The translations under genes were made by a program, and so were the position numbers. Shown piece after piece: positions 1-8,111 of a DNA stretch of 64,000 bases. The stretch is from Solwaraspora sp. WMMD792 (GTDB lineage: Bacteria > Actinomycetota > Actinomycetes > Mycobacteriales > Micromonosporaceae): contig NZ_JARUBH010000009.1 of NCBI RefSeq assembly GCF_029626105.1, forward strand, positions 6,938,011-7,002,010, in the 5' to 3' direction. Position 1 is the stretch's first letter, and every line of letters starts with the position of its first letter. The notes beneath the pieces were generated by a model. The model had not been told where the DNA came from, did no database searches, and worked only from the letters and a program-made list of their open reading frames with translations.

Positions 1-1010
1 ATCATGTAGTACTGCAGGTCGTTGAACTCGTCCGAGCCCGGTGCGGTGGTGCGCACCATGGTCTGCAGGAAGGCGTCCTGCGGGTCGAACGTGCCCTCCT
101 TCGGCACCATGAACGCGCCGGTGCGCGGGTGGTCGATCAGGGTGCCGCCGACCCCGGGACGGTCGAGGAGCACATCGATGCCGAGCCGGCGCAGATCGCT
201 GGCCGGACCGATGCCCGAGCGCATCAGGATCGCCGGCGAGTTGACCGCTCCGGCGGCCAGCACGATGTTGCGGGCGTGGATCTCCTCGGTGCCGCCGGCC
301 GGGTTGGTGACCTCCACGCCGTGCGCCCGGGTCCCGGTGAACAGCACCCGGTTGACCTGCGCGCCGGAGTAGATGGTCAGGTTCGCCCGGCCGCGGGCCA
401 TGCCCAGGTAGCCCATCGCGGTGGAGAAGCGGGTACGGGTGTCGTTGCGGTTCGACGGGATGGGACCGACCCCGGTGGCCTCGGGGTGGTTGTGGTCCTC
501 CACGTCGGGGAAGCCGGCCTTGAGGGCGGCTTCGTGGAAGACGTGCTGCACCGGGGCCAGCTCGTCGGGCCGCCACCGGCGGATCGGGATCGGACCGCCC
601 TGACCGTGGTACTCGTTGTCGAAGTCCAGGTCGTTTTCGAGTCGCTTGTAGTACGGCAGGACCTCGTTCCAGGCCCACGCCGGATTGCCCATCGACGCCC
701 ATTCGTCGAAGTTGTTCGGCGTGCCACGCAGGGCGATGGTCGCGCCGACCGCAGACGATCCACCGGTCAGTTTCCCGCGCGGGAAGATGATGCGCCGGCG
801 GTCGGTGATTTCGGCCTTGAAGTGCCAGTCGTACGTGGACATCGACATGGCGCTGCCGTCGAGGATCTCGTCCGGTGTCTCGTCGACGGTGGCGTAGTCC
901 GGACCCGCCTCCAGCAGCAGCACCCTGCGCTGCGGGTCTTCGCTCAGGCGGGCGGCGAGTGCGGCTCCGGCGGACCCGGCTCCGACCACCAGATAATCGA
1001 ATTCGTTCAT
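1..1010 (-). CDS. GMC-family flavin oxidoreductase (choline dehydrogenase-like), 3' end outside window
   Basis: The first 336 residues are visible and the C-terminus runs off the left edge. The protein opens with an FAD-binding Rossmann motif (VVGAGSAGAALAARL, about residues 8-22). GMC signature 1 follows near residue 78 (GKLTGGSSAVGA) and GMC signature 2 near residue 249 (GAVNSPAILMRSGIGP). These flavoenzymes oxidise primary or secondary alcohols; the catalytic His pair lies in the missing part. The gene starts at the ATG at 1010 and is followed upstream by a TetR gene on the same strand. Substrate is unknown. Given the enediyne cassette 10 kb away it could be a tailoring alcohol oxidase, but that is inference. 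The family call is firm. Confidence 0.9.
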   Translation of the reverse strand, partial: MNEFDYLVVGAGSAGAALAARLSEDPQRRVLLLEAGPDYATVDETPDEILDGSAMSMSTYDWHFKAEITDRRRIIFPRGKLTGGSSAVGATIALRGTPNNFDEWASMGNPAWAWNEVLPYYKRLENDLDFDNEYHGQGGPIPIRRWRPDELAPVQHVFHEAALKAGFPDVEDHNHPEATGVGPIPSNRNDTRTRFSTAMGYLGMARGRANLTIYSGAQVNRVLFTGTRAHGVEVTNPAGGTEEIHARNIVLAAGAVNSPAILMRSGIGPASDLRRLGIDVLLDRPGVGGTLIDHPRTGAFMVPKEGTFDPQDAFLQTMVRTTAPGSDEFNDLQYYM

Positions 1011-1146
1011 CAGCGGCGTCCTTCGGCAGTGTCGAGTTGGCGATCCTGGGCGTTTTCGCAGGAGTGGATGCGCATCCATCGCAGGGACCTTCACGTCCCC
1101 CGATGAGCATCACATTTGCCAATTCGCGGTGCTTCTCCGCCGTTGC

Positions 1147-1902
1147 TCAGGGTGTTACTTCTCCGGTATTGCTCAGGGCGCTGTTTTTCTGGCTCGGTGG
1201 TGCCGACGCCGCAGGCGCCGATGCCGATGCCGATGCCGACGTCGACGCCGACGCCGGCCGTGGCGGTCGGCGTCGGCGGGCCCGGGCCAGCGAGATCATG
1301 GTGGCTTCGTGTTTGTCGCCGGCGCCCACCATCAGCGAGCGCAACTGGGTCTCGAAGCACAGGTCGGCGTCGTACGGGTCGATCAGGTAGCCGCCGAGTT
1401 CGAGGGCGACCAGGCCGTGCAGCGCGATCCACATGGTCTGCCCGACGAGCAGCGGGTCGGCCGGCCGGAACCGGCCCTGCTCGGTGGCCCGGGACACGGC
1501 GTCGACCAGCGGCTCCAGGGTGTACCGGCCGTGCTGGCGGTCACCCTCGCCGAGGGCGAACCCGCCGAGTGCCGAGCTGCCGAACATGACCAGGTAGAGC
1601 TGCGGGTGGTCGAGGGCGTTGGCGCGGTACGCGTAGCCGAGCGCCATCACGTCGGCCACGGCGTCGTTGGTGGCCCGGACGGTCGCCATCCGCCGGTGCA
1701 GCCGGGCGAAGCCTTCGTGCACCATCGCCCGGACCAGGTTGTCCATCCCGCCGTAGTAGGTGTAGACGACGGTGGTCGACGTGCCGACCTCGGCGGCCAG
1801 CCGGCGGGTGGTCAGCGCCGCCGTGCCGCCTTCGGCCAGCAGCCGCGCGGCTGCTTCGAGCAGGGCGGCGGCCAGCTGCGGATCGACCCGGCGCGGACTC
1901 AC
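1147..1902 (-). CDS. TetR-family transcriptional regulator with WHG-type C-terminal domain
   Basis: A 251-residue regulator. The N-terminal helix-turn-helix (about residues 10-58) contains TTRRLAAEVGTSTTVVYTYY, the classic TetR recognition helix. The ligand domain has the TetR WHG-like segment (YRANALDHPQLYLVMFG). It is divergent from the carotenoid oxygenase gene, and the 116-bp gap between their starts holds repeated CGTAAC words and a perfect palindrome. It therefore probably represses itself and that gene. The C-terminal tail after residue about 218 is a low-complexity Ala/Ser run encoded by tandem copies of a GCCGAT-like hexamer (about 1207-1255), so tail length may vary between strains. 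The ligand is unknown. Confidence 0.88.
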   Translation of the reverse strand: MSPRRVDPQLAAALLEAAARLLAEGGTAALTTRRLAAEVGTSTTVVYTYYGGMDNLVRAMVHEGFARLHRRMATVRATNDAVADVMALGYAYRANALDHPQLYLVMFGSSALGGFALGEGDRQHGRYTLEPLVDAVSRATEQGRFRPADPLLVGQTMWIALHGLVALELGGYLIDPYDADLCFETQLRSLMVGAGDKHEATMISLARARRRRPPRPASASTSASASASAPAASAPPSQKNSALSNTGEVTP

Positions 1903-1940
1903 ATTGACATGATCTCACGCCCGGCGTACCGTCGAGACAT

Positions 1941-1983
1941 AACGTTGTTACGTAACTGCGAAACGTAACGCTGGTGCGTAACG
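1941..1983. promoter_or_regulatory. Putative TetR operator cluster
   Basis: The region between the divergent TetR and carotenoid oxygenase genes contains the perfect 10-bp palindrome GTTACGTAAC (1947-1956). Flanking it are AACGTT (1941-1946) and two more CGTAACG words (1964-1970 and 1977-1983). Its position and symmetry are typical of a TetR binding site. The assignment rests on position and symmetry only. Confidence 0.55.
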
Positions 1984-2018
1984 ATGCCGTCCAGGTCGTA
2001 CGGCCGGTGGAGGCCCCG

Positions 2019-3377
2019 ATGAGCGTCGTCACCCACTCACCCCTGACCCCCGCGACCGTCCGCCGGGACAACCGGCGACCCGTCGCCTACGAGACGACCG
2101 GGAGCGAGACCGACCTCGTCGTCACCGGCCGGCTGCCCGCCGAACTCGACGGCTGCCTGGTCCGGATCGGCCCCAACCCGACCCGGCCCGACCCGCGGGC
2201 ACACCCGCTGGTCGGCGACGGCATGGTGCACGGCGTGCGACTGCGGCACGGCCGGGCGCTGTGGTACCGCAACCGGTGGGTACGCAGCGACAGCGTCGCC
2301 CGTACCCGCGGTGAACTGCCCATCCCCGGCCCCCGGCACGGGCTGAGTGACAACGCCAACGCCAACGTGATCCGGCACGCCGGCCGTACCCTCGCGCTCG
2401 GCGAAGCCGGCGTCCTGCCGATCGAGCTCGACGGCGAGCTCGACTCGGTGGCCCGGACGGACTTCGACGCGACCCTGCCGCACGGCTTCACCGCGCACGC
2501 CGAGACCGACCCGGTCACCGGGGAGCTGTTCGCCGTCGCCTACTACCACGACCTGCCCTACGTCGAACACCTGGTCGTCGGCGTGGACGGCCGGGTACAG
2601 CGCAGCACCCGGATCGAGGTGGTCGGCACCCCGCTGATGCACTCGGTCGCCCTGACCGACCGGCACACCGTGCTGTTCGACCTGCCGGTCGCCTTCGACC
2701 CGGCCCTGGCCCACGCCGGATCCCGGTTCCCGTACGCCTGGTCCGCCGGTCGGCCGGCCCGGATCGGCCTGCTGCCCCGGGCCGCCGCCGGGCCGGACGT
2801 GCGCTGGTTCGAGGTCGATCCGTGCTACGTCTTCCACCCGGTGAACGCCTACGAGACCGCCGACCGGTGCGTGATCGACGTCGTACGGCACGAGCGGGTC
2901 TTCGACCGGGACCGCCGGGCGCCCGGCGAGTGCGCCCCGACGCTGTGGCGCTGGACCCTCGATCTGACCAGCGGGTCCGTGACGGCGGAACAGCTCGACG
3001 ACATTCCGCAGGAGTTCCCGCGCATCGACGACCGGCGCAAGACCACCCCCTACCGCTACGCGTACACGGTGGCCATGCAGGACGGTGCCGGCGCGCTCGG
3101 CGGCTCGGCGCTACTGCGGCACGATCTGGACCGTCGGGACGTGGCGGTGCACGACTTCGGGCCGCACCGGGAGGCGGGGGAGGCCGTCTTCGTGCCGCGC
3201 GGCCCGGTCGGCGCGGAGGACGACGGCTGGCTACTCACCTTTGTGTACGACGGCCGGGTCGACCGCAGCAGCCTGGTGGTGCTCGACGCCGCCGACTTCA
3301 CCGGCGAGCCGGTGGCCGTGGTGCACCTGCCGGTGCGGGTGCCCAGCGGCTTCCACGCCAACTGGCTCGCCGGCTGA
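2019..3377 (+). CDS. Carotenoid cleavage oxygenase (RPE65/CCD family)
   Basis: A 452-residue non-haem iron oxygenase of the family that splits conjugated double bonds in carotenoids, apocarotenoids or stilbenes. The four iron-binding histidines can be placed in FTAHAE, LMHSVAL, YVFHPVNAY and the C-terminal SGFHANW. The N-terminal GCLVRIGPNPT and GDGMVHGV motifs are also family marks, and length is normal. I chose the ATG at 2019 because GGTGGAGG sits just upstream; an in-frame GTG at 1974 lies inside the repeated operator words. It is divergent from a TetR gene and upstream of a His-rich membrane protein. Whether its substrate is a carotenoid or a polyene product of the nearby enediyne synthase cannot be told from sequence. 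Confidence 0.9.
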   Translation: MSVVTHSPLTPATVRRDNRRPVAYETTGSETDLVVTGRLPAELDGCLVRIGPNPTRPDPRAHPLVGDGMVHGVRLRHGRALWYRNRWVRSDSVARTRGELPIPGPRHGLSDNANANVIRHAGRTLALGEAGVLPIELDGELDSVARTDFDATLPHGFTAHAETDPVTGELFAVAYYHDLPYVEHLVVGVDGRVQRSTRIEVVGTPLMHSVALTDRHTVLFDLPVAFDPALAHAGSRFPYAWSAGRPARIGLLPRAAAGPDVRWFEVDPCYVFHPVNAYETADRCVIDVVRHERVFDRDRRAPGECAPTLWRWTLDLTSGSVTAEQLDDIPQEFPRIDDRRKTTPYRYAYTVAMQDGAGALGGSALLRHDLDRRDVAVHDFGPHREAGEAVFVPRGPVGAEDDGWLLTFVYDGRVDRSSLVVLDAADFTGEPVAVVHLPVRVPSGFHANWLAG

Positions 3378-3472
3378 TTCAGCGAACAGGGCAATTTCCG
3401 CTATCCACGATGTCATATTGCCGGCTAGCTTCGCCACAGGATGTCATGCCTGTCTCACGGAAGGTATGTAAA

Positions 3473-4084
3473 ATGGCCCATTCCGCCGCCCACCCCACCC
3501 CCCACCCCGCCCGTTCCGGGTCTACCGGCATGCTGGCCCGGCTCAACGGCGCACACCACAAGCTGGCCCTGAACGGTTTCCTCGTCGTCGTGCTCGCGCA
3601 CTGGGCCGAGCACCTGGTCCAGGCGTACCAGATCTGGGTGCTCGGCAACCCCCGGCCGCAGGCCCGTGGTGTGCTCGGCCAGTGGTTCCCCTGGCTGGTC
3701 AGTTCCGAGTGGCTGCACTACGGGTACGCGATCGTGATGCTCGTCTTCCTGTTCCTGCTCCGCCCCGGGTTCACCGGGCGGGCCCGGACCTGGTGGACGA
3801 TCGCACTGGCCATCCAGTTCTGGCACCACATCGAACATCTGCTGCTGCTGATTCAGGCGCAGACCGGCACCATCTTCTTCGGTCAGCCGGTGGTGACCAG
3901 CGTGGTGCAGCTGATCGTGCCCCGCGTCGAGCTGCACCTGTTCTACAACTCGGTGGTCTTCATCCCGATGGTGGTCGCCATGTACCTGCACCTGCGCCCG
4001 AACGAGCGGGAGCGGGAGCAGATGAGGTGCAGCTGCGCCGGCCATCGGTCGGGAGTCCGACCGCTCGCCCCCCATGCGGCCTGA
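3473..4084 (+). CDS. His-rich polytopic membrane protein, function unknown
   Basis: A 203-residue protein with about four hydrophobic spans. Histidines recur at or near membrane segments: HWAEH, WLHYGY, FWHHIEH, ELHLFYN and YLHLRP. Such clustered histidines suggest metal or haem binding, but I do not recognise the family. The start is the ATG at 3473 with GGAAGG upstream. Its end overlaps the start of a CopC-like gene by 11 bp, so the two are almost certainly co-translated, and a role in metal (perhaps copper) handling is a reasonable inference. It lies 95 bp after the iron-dependent carotenoid oxygenase. Confidence 0.7.
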   Translation: MAHSAAHPTPHPARSGSTGMLARLNGAHHKLALNGFLVVVLAHWAEHLVQAYQIWVLGNPRPQARGVLGQWFPWLVSSEWLHYGYAIVMLVFLFLLRPGFTGRARTWWTIALAIQFWHHIEHLLLLIQAQTGTIFFGQPVVTSVVQLIVPRVELHLFYNSVVFIPMVVAMYLHLRPNEREREQMRCSCAGHRSGVRPLAPHAA

Positions 4085-4715
4085 CCCCCGCCCAGGCGTA
4101 CCAGCCGGCACCTTCGGGCTGACCGGCATCGTCGCGGCGGCCGCCGTGGTGGCGGTGGCCGCGGTGGCCGGCGTCGCCGTGGTCGCCGCGGTGCTGCTGG
4201 CCACTCCCGGCAGCGCCCGTGCCGACGACGGCAGGCTGCTCCTGGCGGACCCACCGGTCGACGCGGCGCTCAGCGTCGCGCCGACCGGCGTGACCCTGTC
4301 CTTCACCGACACCGTGCAGCCGGAACTGTCCCACGTCGAGGTGTTCGACGGGGCCGGCGACGAGGTCACCGACGGCGACTACCGGCAGGTCGCGCCAGAC
4401 CGGGTGCACCAGCCGGTGCAGATCGGTGCCGACGGTGACTACACGGTCGCGTACCACGTGACCTTTCCCGACGGTTCGGACGTGACAGACGTCTACCGGT
4501 TCAGCGTTGGCACCGGCGTGCCGCCGGCCGCGCTGGACGCCGCGACCCGCGAGGCCCGTACGGACGCGGTATCCGAACACGCGCACGAGATCGACGGATT
4601 CAGCGCGACCCTGCTGGTCATCGACGGGCTGGTGCTGTTCGTGGTGATCGCGCTGCTGTGGCTGCGCCCGCGCGACGGCCGGCCGACGTCACTGCGCTAC
4701 CGCGATCCTGACTGA
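4074..4715 (+). CDS. CopC-domain protein with N- and C-terminal membrane anchors
   Basis: A 213-residue protein. It has a long hydrophobic N-terminal segment ending near ARADD (residues about 15-50). An extracytoplasmic CopC-like beta-sandwich follows (LLLADPPVDAALSVAPTGVTL, then YTVAYHVTFPDGSDVTDVYRFSVG), and a second membrane span lies near the C-terminus (LLVIDGLVLFVVIALLWL). CopC proteins bind copper outside the membrane. The usual N-terminal copper His of mature CopC is not obvious; the domain begins ADDGRLLLADPP. It overlaps the preceding His-rich membrane gene by 11 bp. Operon and fold suggest metal uptake or delivery; copper itself is inference. Confidence 0.75.
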   Translation: MRPDPRPGVPAGTFGLTGIVAAAAVVAVAAVAGVAVVAAVLLATPGSARADDGRLLLADPPVDAALSVAPTGVTLSFTDTVQPELSHVEVFDGAGDEVTDGDYRQVAPDRVHQPVQIGADGDYTVAYHVTFPDGSDVTDVYRFSVGTGVPPAALDAATREARTDAVSEHAHEIDGFSATLLVIDGLVLFVVIALLWLRPRDGRPTSLRYRDPD

Positions 4716-4766
4716 CCGATCAGGCAGCGGGCGGAGCGCGCCGTCCGTCGCCGTGCCAGACCGACC

Positions 4767-4802
4767 GATCGGCGCCGGTGGGCGGACCCGCCGGCGCCGA
4801 TC
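4767..4802. terminator. Bidirectional terminator-like hairpin
   Basis: The arms 4767-4782 and 4787-4802 pair over 16 bp (one G-T wobble) around the loop CGGA. It sits in the 107-bp gap between the convergent CopC-like and SDR genes, so it probably ends both transcripts. There is no T-tract, which is usual in GC-rich actinomycetes. Confidence 0.7.
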
Positions 4803-4822
4803 AGTCGTTGGTCATGGTCAGG

Positions 4823-5698
4823 TCAGGGGATAGGGAAGAACGCGCGGACGAACCGGTCCCAGTTGCGGTCACCGATCGTCGCCCGCATCCGGGTCAGCAG
4901 CCGGGCGGGTATCCCGAGCCGGTACCGGACGCGCGGGTTGGGGTGGGTGACCGCGGTCTCGATGACCTTGGCGACATGCTCGGCGCGGACCGCCATCTTG
5001 CCGCGCAGCGGCGGGTTGTCGCTGAGCCGGTATGCCTGGTGCCACTGTACGAAGTAGTCCCAGAAGTCCTTGTACAGCGCCGGGTTGCCGTGCGACTGCA
5101 TGCCAAGGTCGGCGACGCTGTCCGGGACGAAGCCACCGAGGATCGGCGACGGCTCGATCAGCACCACCTTGATGTCGAACCGGGCCACCTCGTGCCGCAG
5201 CGAGTCGCCGATCGCCTCCAACGCGTGCTTGGTGGCCTGGTAGTAGCCCCGACCCGGCGTCGCGAACAGCCCGAAGATCGACGACATCAGCACCACCCGG
5301 CCGCCGCCCTGCTCCCGCATCCCGGGCAGGACCATCTGGGTGAGCCGGCACAGACCGAAGACGTTCGTCTCGAACTGGGCCCGCACCTCGTCCATCGGGG
5401 TCTCCCCGATGGTGCCGTTGAGGCTGTACGCCGCGTTGTTGATCAACGTACCGACCGCGCCGTGCTCATCGGTGATCCGTTTGACCGCGGCGGCCATCGA
5501 CTCCTCGTCGGTGACGTCGAGATGCATCACGGTGATGCCCTCGGCGGCCAGATCGGCCAGCGCGTCGACGTTGCGGCCGGTGGCGTAGACCGGCCAGCCG
5601 GCCCGGTGCAGGCGCAGCGCGGCCGCCCGGCCCGAGCCGGATGACATGCCGGTGCCTGACGACGCACCGGTCAGCAGGATCGCGCGGGATCGTGTCAC
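4823..5698 (-). CDS. Short-chain dehydrogenase/reductase (classical SDR)
   Basis: A 291-residue NAD(P)-dependent oxidoreductase. Visible marks are the glycine-rich loop at residues 10-24, NNAAY for the NNAG motif, the catalytic Ser in LMSSIFG and the YQATK catalytic Tyr/Lys. The glycine loop is odd: TGASSGTGMSSGSG looks like a normal TGASSG-SG loop with a short duplicated insert, which may alter cofactor binding. Gene order with the AhpD-like gene (25-bp gap, same strand) implies an operon. The substrate is unknown; the family includes fatty-aldehyde, steroid and polyketide reductases. Confidence 0.88.
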   Translation of the reverse strand: MTRSRAILLTGASSGTGMSSGSGRAAALRLHRAGWPVYATGRNVDALADLAAEGITVMHLDVTDEESMAAAVKRITDEHGAVGTLINNAAYSLNGTIGETPMDEVRAQFETNVFGLCRLTQMVLPGMREQGGGRVVLMSSIFGLFATPGRGYYQATKHALEAIGDSLRHEVARFDIKVVLIEPSPILGGFVPDSVADLGMQSHGNPALYKDFWDYFVQWHQAYRLSDNPPLRGKMAVRAEHVAKVIETAVTHPNPRVRYRLGIPARLLTRMRATIGDRNWDRFVRAFFPIP

Positions 5699-5723
5699 GA
5701 CCGGACTCCTTTCCGACCGGAGG

Positions 5724-6323
5724 TCACTCGTCGCCCTGTCGGGCGATCCGGCTGCGGTCGGTCGACGTACCCAACCCGGTCGCGTCGACCAGCCGGTTGA
5801 TGAAGGCGAACAGGCTGGCGCAGAAGACCGCCTCGAGCATCTCGGCGTCGCTCCAACCGGCGGCGGCGGCCCGTTCCCAGTCGGCGTCGGTGATCTTGTA
5901 CGCGCCGGTGCTGACCTTCTCGACCAGCTTCATCAGCGGCCGAGTCCGCTCGTCGACCGGCAGTTCCTCCGCGGTCGAGGCGGTCGAGACGGCCTCGACC
6001 AGCTCCTCGCTGCCGCCGAACTCGCTGAGGAACCAGCTGTGCGTGCCCACACAGTACGGGCAGCCGTTCAGCTTGGATGTCCAGGCCGAGATCAACTCTT
6101 TGAGGTCGCGGGGCAGGGTGTCGCCCTTGAAGATCCCCCCGTAGCCAGCGACAACCACCTCGAGCAGCCGGGGATTGGTCGAGGTGAGCCGGAACATGTC
6201 CGGCACGAACGGCAGCCCGGTGACCGCCTTGATCTGCTCGTAGAGTTCGGCGGTGCGGCCTTCGGCGTGCTCCTCGTCAATCAGCGGGACCCGGATTCCC
6301 GGCTGCTTTGTCGTCGTTTCCAT
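5724..6323 (-). CDS. AhpD-like / carboxymuconolactone decarboxylase-family protein
   Basis: A 199-residue protein of the peroxidase-related AhpD fold. The redox motif CPYCVGTHSWFLSEFG (near residue 88) carries the CxxC pair and downstream His expected of an alkylhydroperoxidase-type thiol enzyme. Length matches the family. GGAGAA lies ahead of the ATG at 6323. It is the first gene of an operon with the SDR and is divergent from a second, longer AhpD-like gene, so both may share control. It probably detoxifies peroxides or thiol-reactive compounds; the physiological substrate is not shown. Confidence 0.85.
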   Translation of the reverse strand: METTTKQPGIRVPLIDEEHAEGRTAELYEQIKAVTGLPFVPDMFRLTSTNPRLLEVVVAGYGGIFKGDTLPRDLKELISAWTSKLNGCPYCVGTHSWFLSEFGGSEELVEAVSTASTAEELPVDERTRPLMKLVEKVSTGAYKITDADWERAAAAGWSDAEMLEAVFCASLFAFINRLVDATGLGTSTDRSRIARQGDE

Positions 6324-6649
6324 TGAGTGTTCTCCTCAGTGGGTGAGCGGGTGCCGGGCCTGCCCGTGCGTCAACTCTCCACACCAGACCCGAACCGGGG
6401 ACGACACCTGCCGTGCCAGCCGCGACGGTGGCGCACGGCGGAGCAGGCAGCACCTGTGGCAACGGTCGACAGGCATTTTGGTCGCCTCATGATGGCACGT
6501 GTGGCAGGGCGCCGTGCTCTCCCAGATTGCCTAGTCGGGGCACCATTTTGAAGACCGGCGAAAGAGGGGCGCGATCTCCGATAGCTCTGGCTACGTGGCA
6601 GTATCAACCGATAGCCTGTCACCAATCAATTGGAACGGATGAGGTCATG
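6324..6649. promoter_or_regulatory. Divergent intergenic region between two AhpD-like genes
   Basis: These 326 bases lie between divergent starts and so should carry both promoters. I see no convincing ORF, no long palindrome and no recognised operator. Confidence 0.4.
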
Positions 6650-7693
6650 ATGCCGGGAAGTCTGATGCGTCCGGTGCTGAGCGGCCTGGGGCTGACTCAG
6701 ATTCGCTACGTCTCCGCAGTGCGGCGAGGAAGGGCGAGTGGTCTCGTATCTCAGGTGTACCGACAGATGGAAGGCGACTTCGGGGTGCTCGCGCCGCCGG
6801 TGGCCCTGCACGCTGCGGCGCCCGAGATGCTCGCCGCGGCGTGGCTGGTGCTGCGCGAGACGTTGATCGTGCCCGGGCTGGCGTCCCGGGCGGCCAAGGA
6901 GGCGGTGGCCACCGCCGTTTCGGCCGGTAACGCCTGCCCGTACTGCGCGATGATCCACAACAGCGCGCTCACCGTGCTCGGTCCGGGCCGGCGCGACCAG
7001 CCCGCGACGAATGACCCGGAACTGGACGTCGTCGTCGAGTGGGTGATGTCGGTGGATAATCCGGGCAAGCCGGTCGATCCCCAGTTTCCGGACGAGCAGT
7101 TCGCCGACCTGGCCGGTGTGGCGGTGCTGTTGCACTACCTCAACCGGATGGTGAACGTGTTCCTCCGTGACGTACCGCTACCGCCCGGGGTGCCGGAGTT
7201 CACGCTGCCGCCGGTGCTGTGGATACTCGGTCGGCAGATGGCCGCGGCTGCCCGTCAGGCGCACGTACCCGGTGCCGCCCTCGGGCTGTTGCCCGCCGCC
7301 GATCTGCCCGCCGACCTGTCCTGGGCGGCCGGCAACGACACCGTCGCCCAGGCGTACGCACGGGCCTGCGCCGTGATCGACGACGCCGGCGCCCGCGCGC
7401 TGCCGGCGAACATCCGCGCCCTGGTGTCGGACAACCTTGCCCGGTGGCACGGCGGGCCACGCGGGATCAGCCGGGTCTGGGTCGAGGAGCTGATCGCGCC
7501 GTTGCCCGCCGACCAGCGGCCGGTGGCCCGGTTGGCGCTGCTGGTCGCCTTCGCCTCGTACCAGGTGGATCCCGCCGTCATCGAGCGCTGCCGACAGGTC
7601 GGCACCAGCGACCGTACGCTGGTCGAACTCTCCTCCTGGGCGGCGATGGCGGCGGCCCGCCGGGTGGGCAATTTGCTCCCGATGCGGGGGTAG
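6650..7693 (+). CDS. AhpD-like (carboxymuconolactone decarboxylase-family) protein, long form
   Basis: A 347-residue protein with one clear redox motif, NACPYCAMIHNSAL (near residue 103), as in AhpD-type peroxidases. The second half (from about residue 190) is helical and may be a degenerate second AhpD domain without cysteines (ELSSWAAMAAARRVGNLLP resembles the end of such a domain). Two adjacent ATGs exist; I prefer 6650 because GAGG is 5 bp upstream of it and only 2 bp from the first. Transcribed away from the first AhpD gene. Likely peroxide or organic hydroperoxide defence. Confidence 0.78.
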   Translation: MPGSLMRPVLSGLGLTQIRYVSAVRRGRASGLVSQVYRQMEGDFGVLAPPVALHAAAPEMLAAAWLVLRETLIVPGLASRAAKEAVATAVSAGNACPYCAMIHNSALTVLGPGRRDQPATNDPELDVVVEWVMSVDNPGKPVDPQFPDEQFADLAGVAVLLHYLNRMVNVFLRDVPLPPGVPEFTLPPVLWILGRQMAAAARQAHVPGAALGLLPAADLPADLSWAAGNDTVAQAYARACAVIDDAGARALPANIRALVSDNLARWHGGPRGISRVWVEELIAPLPADQRPVARLALLVAFASYQVDPAVIERCRQVGTSDRTLVELSSWAAMAAARRVGNLLPMRG

Positions 7694-8111
7694 GCGACAT
7701 TCCGTTCGGACAGAAAGGGCATCGCCGAGTAATGCGGGTATCCGCTACGGATGGTGATCGACGCTCGGCCATTGATAGAGCAAGAACGTCGAAATTTGGC
7801 TGCACTTATTGTTCTCGATTTATGGTAGGGTCTTAACTCATCCAGACCGGTCAGGGCCTAGATGGTGGAGCGTTGTTCGACACTTTCCTGCCTCCCGTGA
7901 GCCGTCGCGCAGCCAAGCAGCGTGTTGGTGATTACCCTCAGTGCATCACTACCGTCGCCCCCAGCCAGGGTGGTGGCGGCACGGTGATGCGCCTGAGCTG
8001 GGACAATAGGTGTGTGTCGATGCTCCCGGAATCTGTAGTGGGTGACCAGCGCGCGAGCGCACTGTTCGAGAGGCGACCTCGTCGTCTACAGCCGAATGGA
8101 GTTGATCCGCA
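7694..8111. other. Intergenic region with locally AT-rich stretch, no gene seen
   Basis: These 418 bases separate two plus-strand genes. The segment 7745-7850 is clearly more AT-rich than its neighbours and is a plausible promoter region for the AraC gene. Short ORFs here show neither a ribosome binding site nor actinomycete codon bias. Confidence 0.4.
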
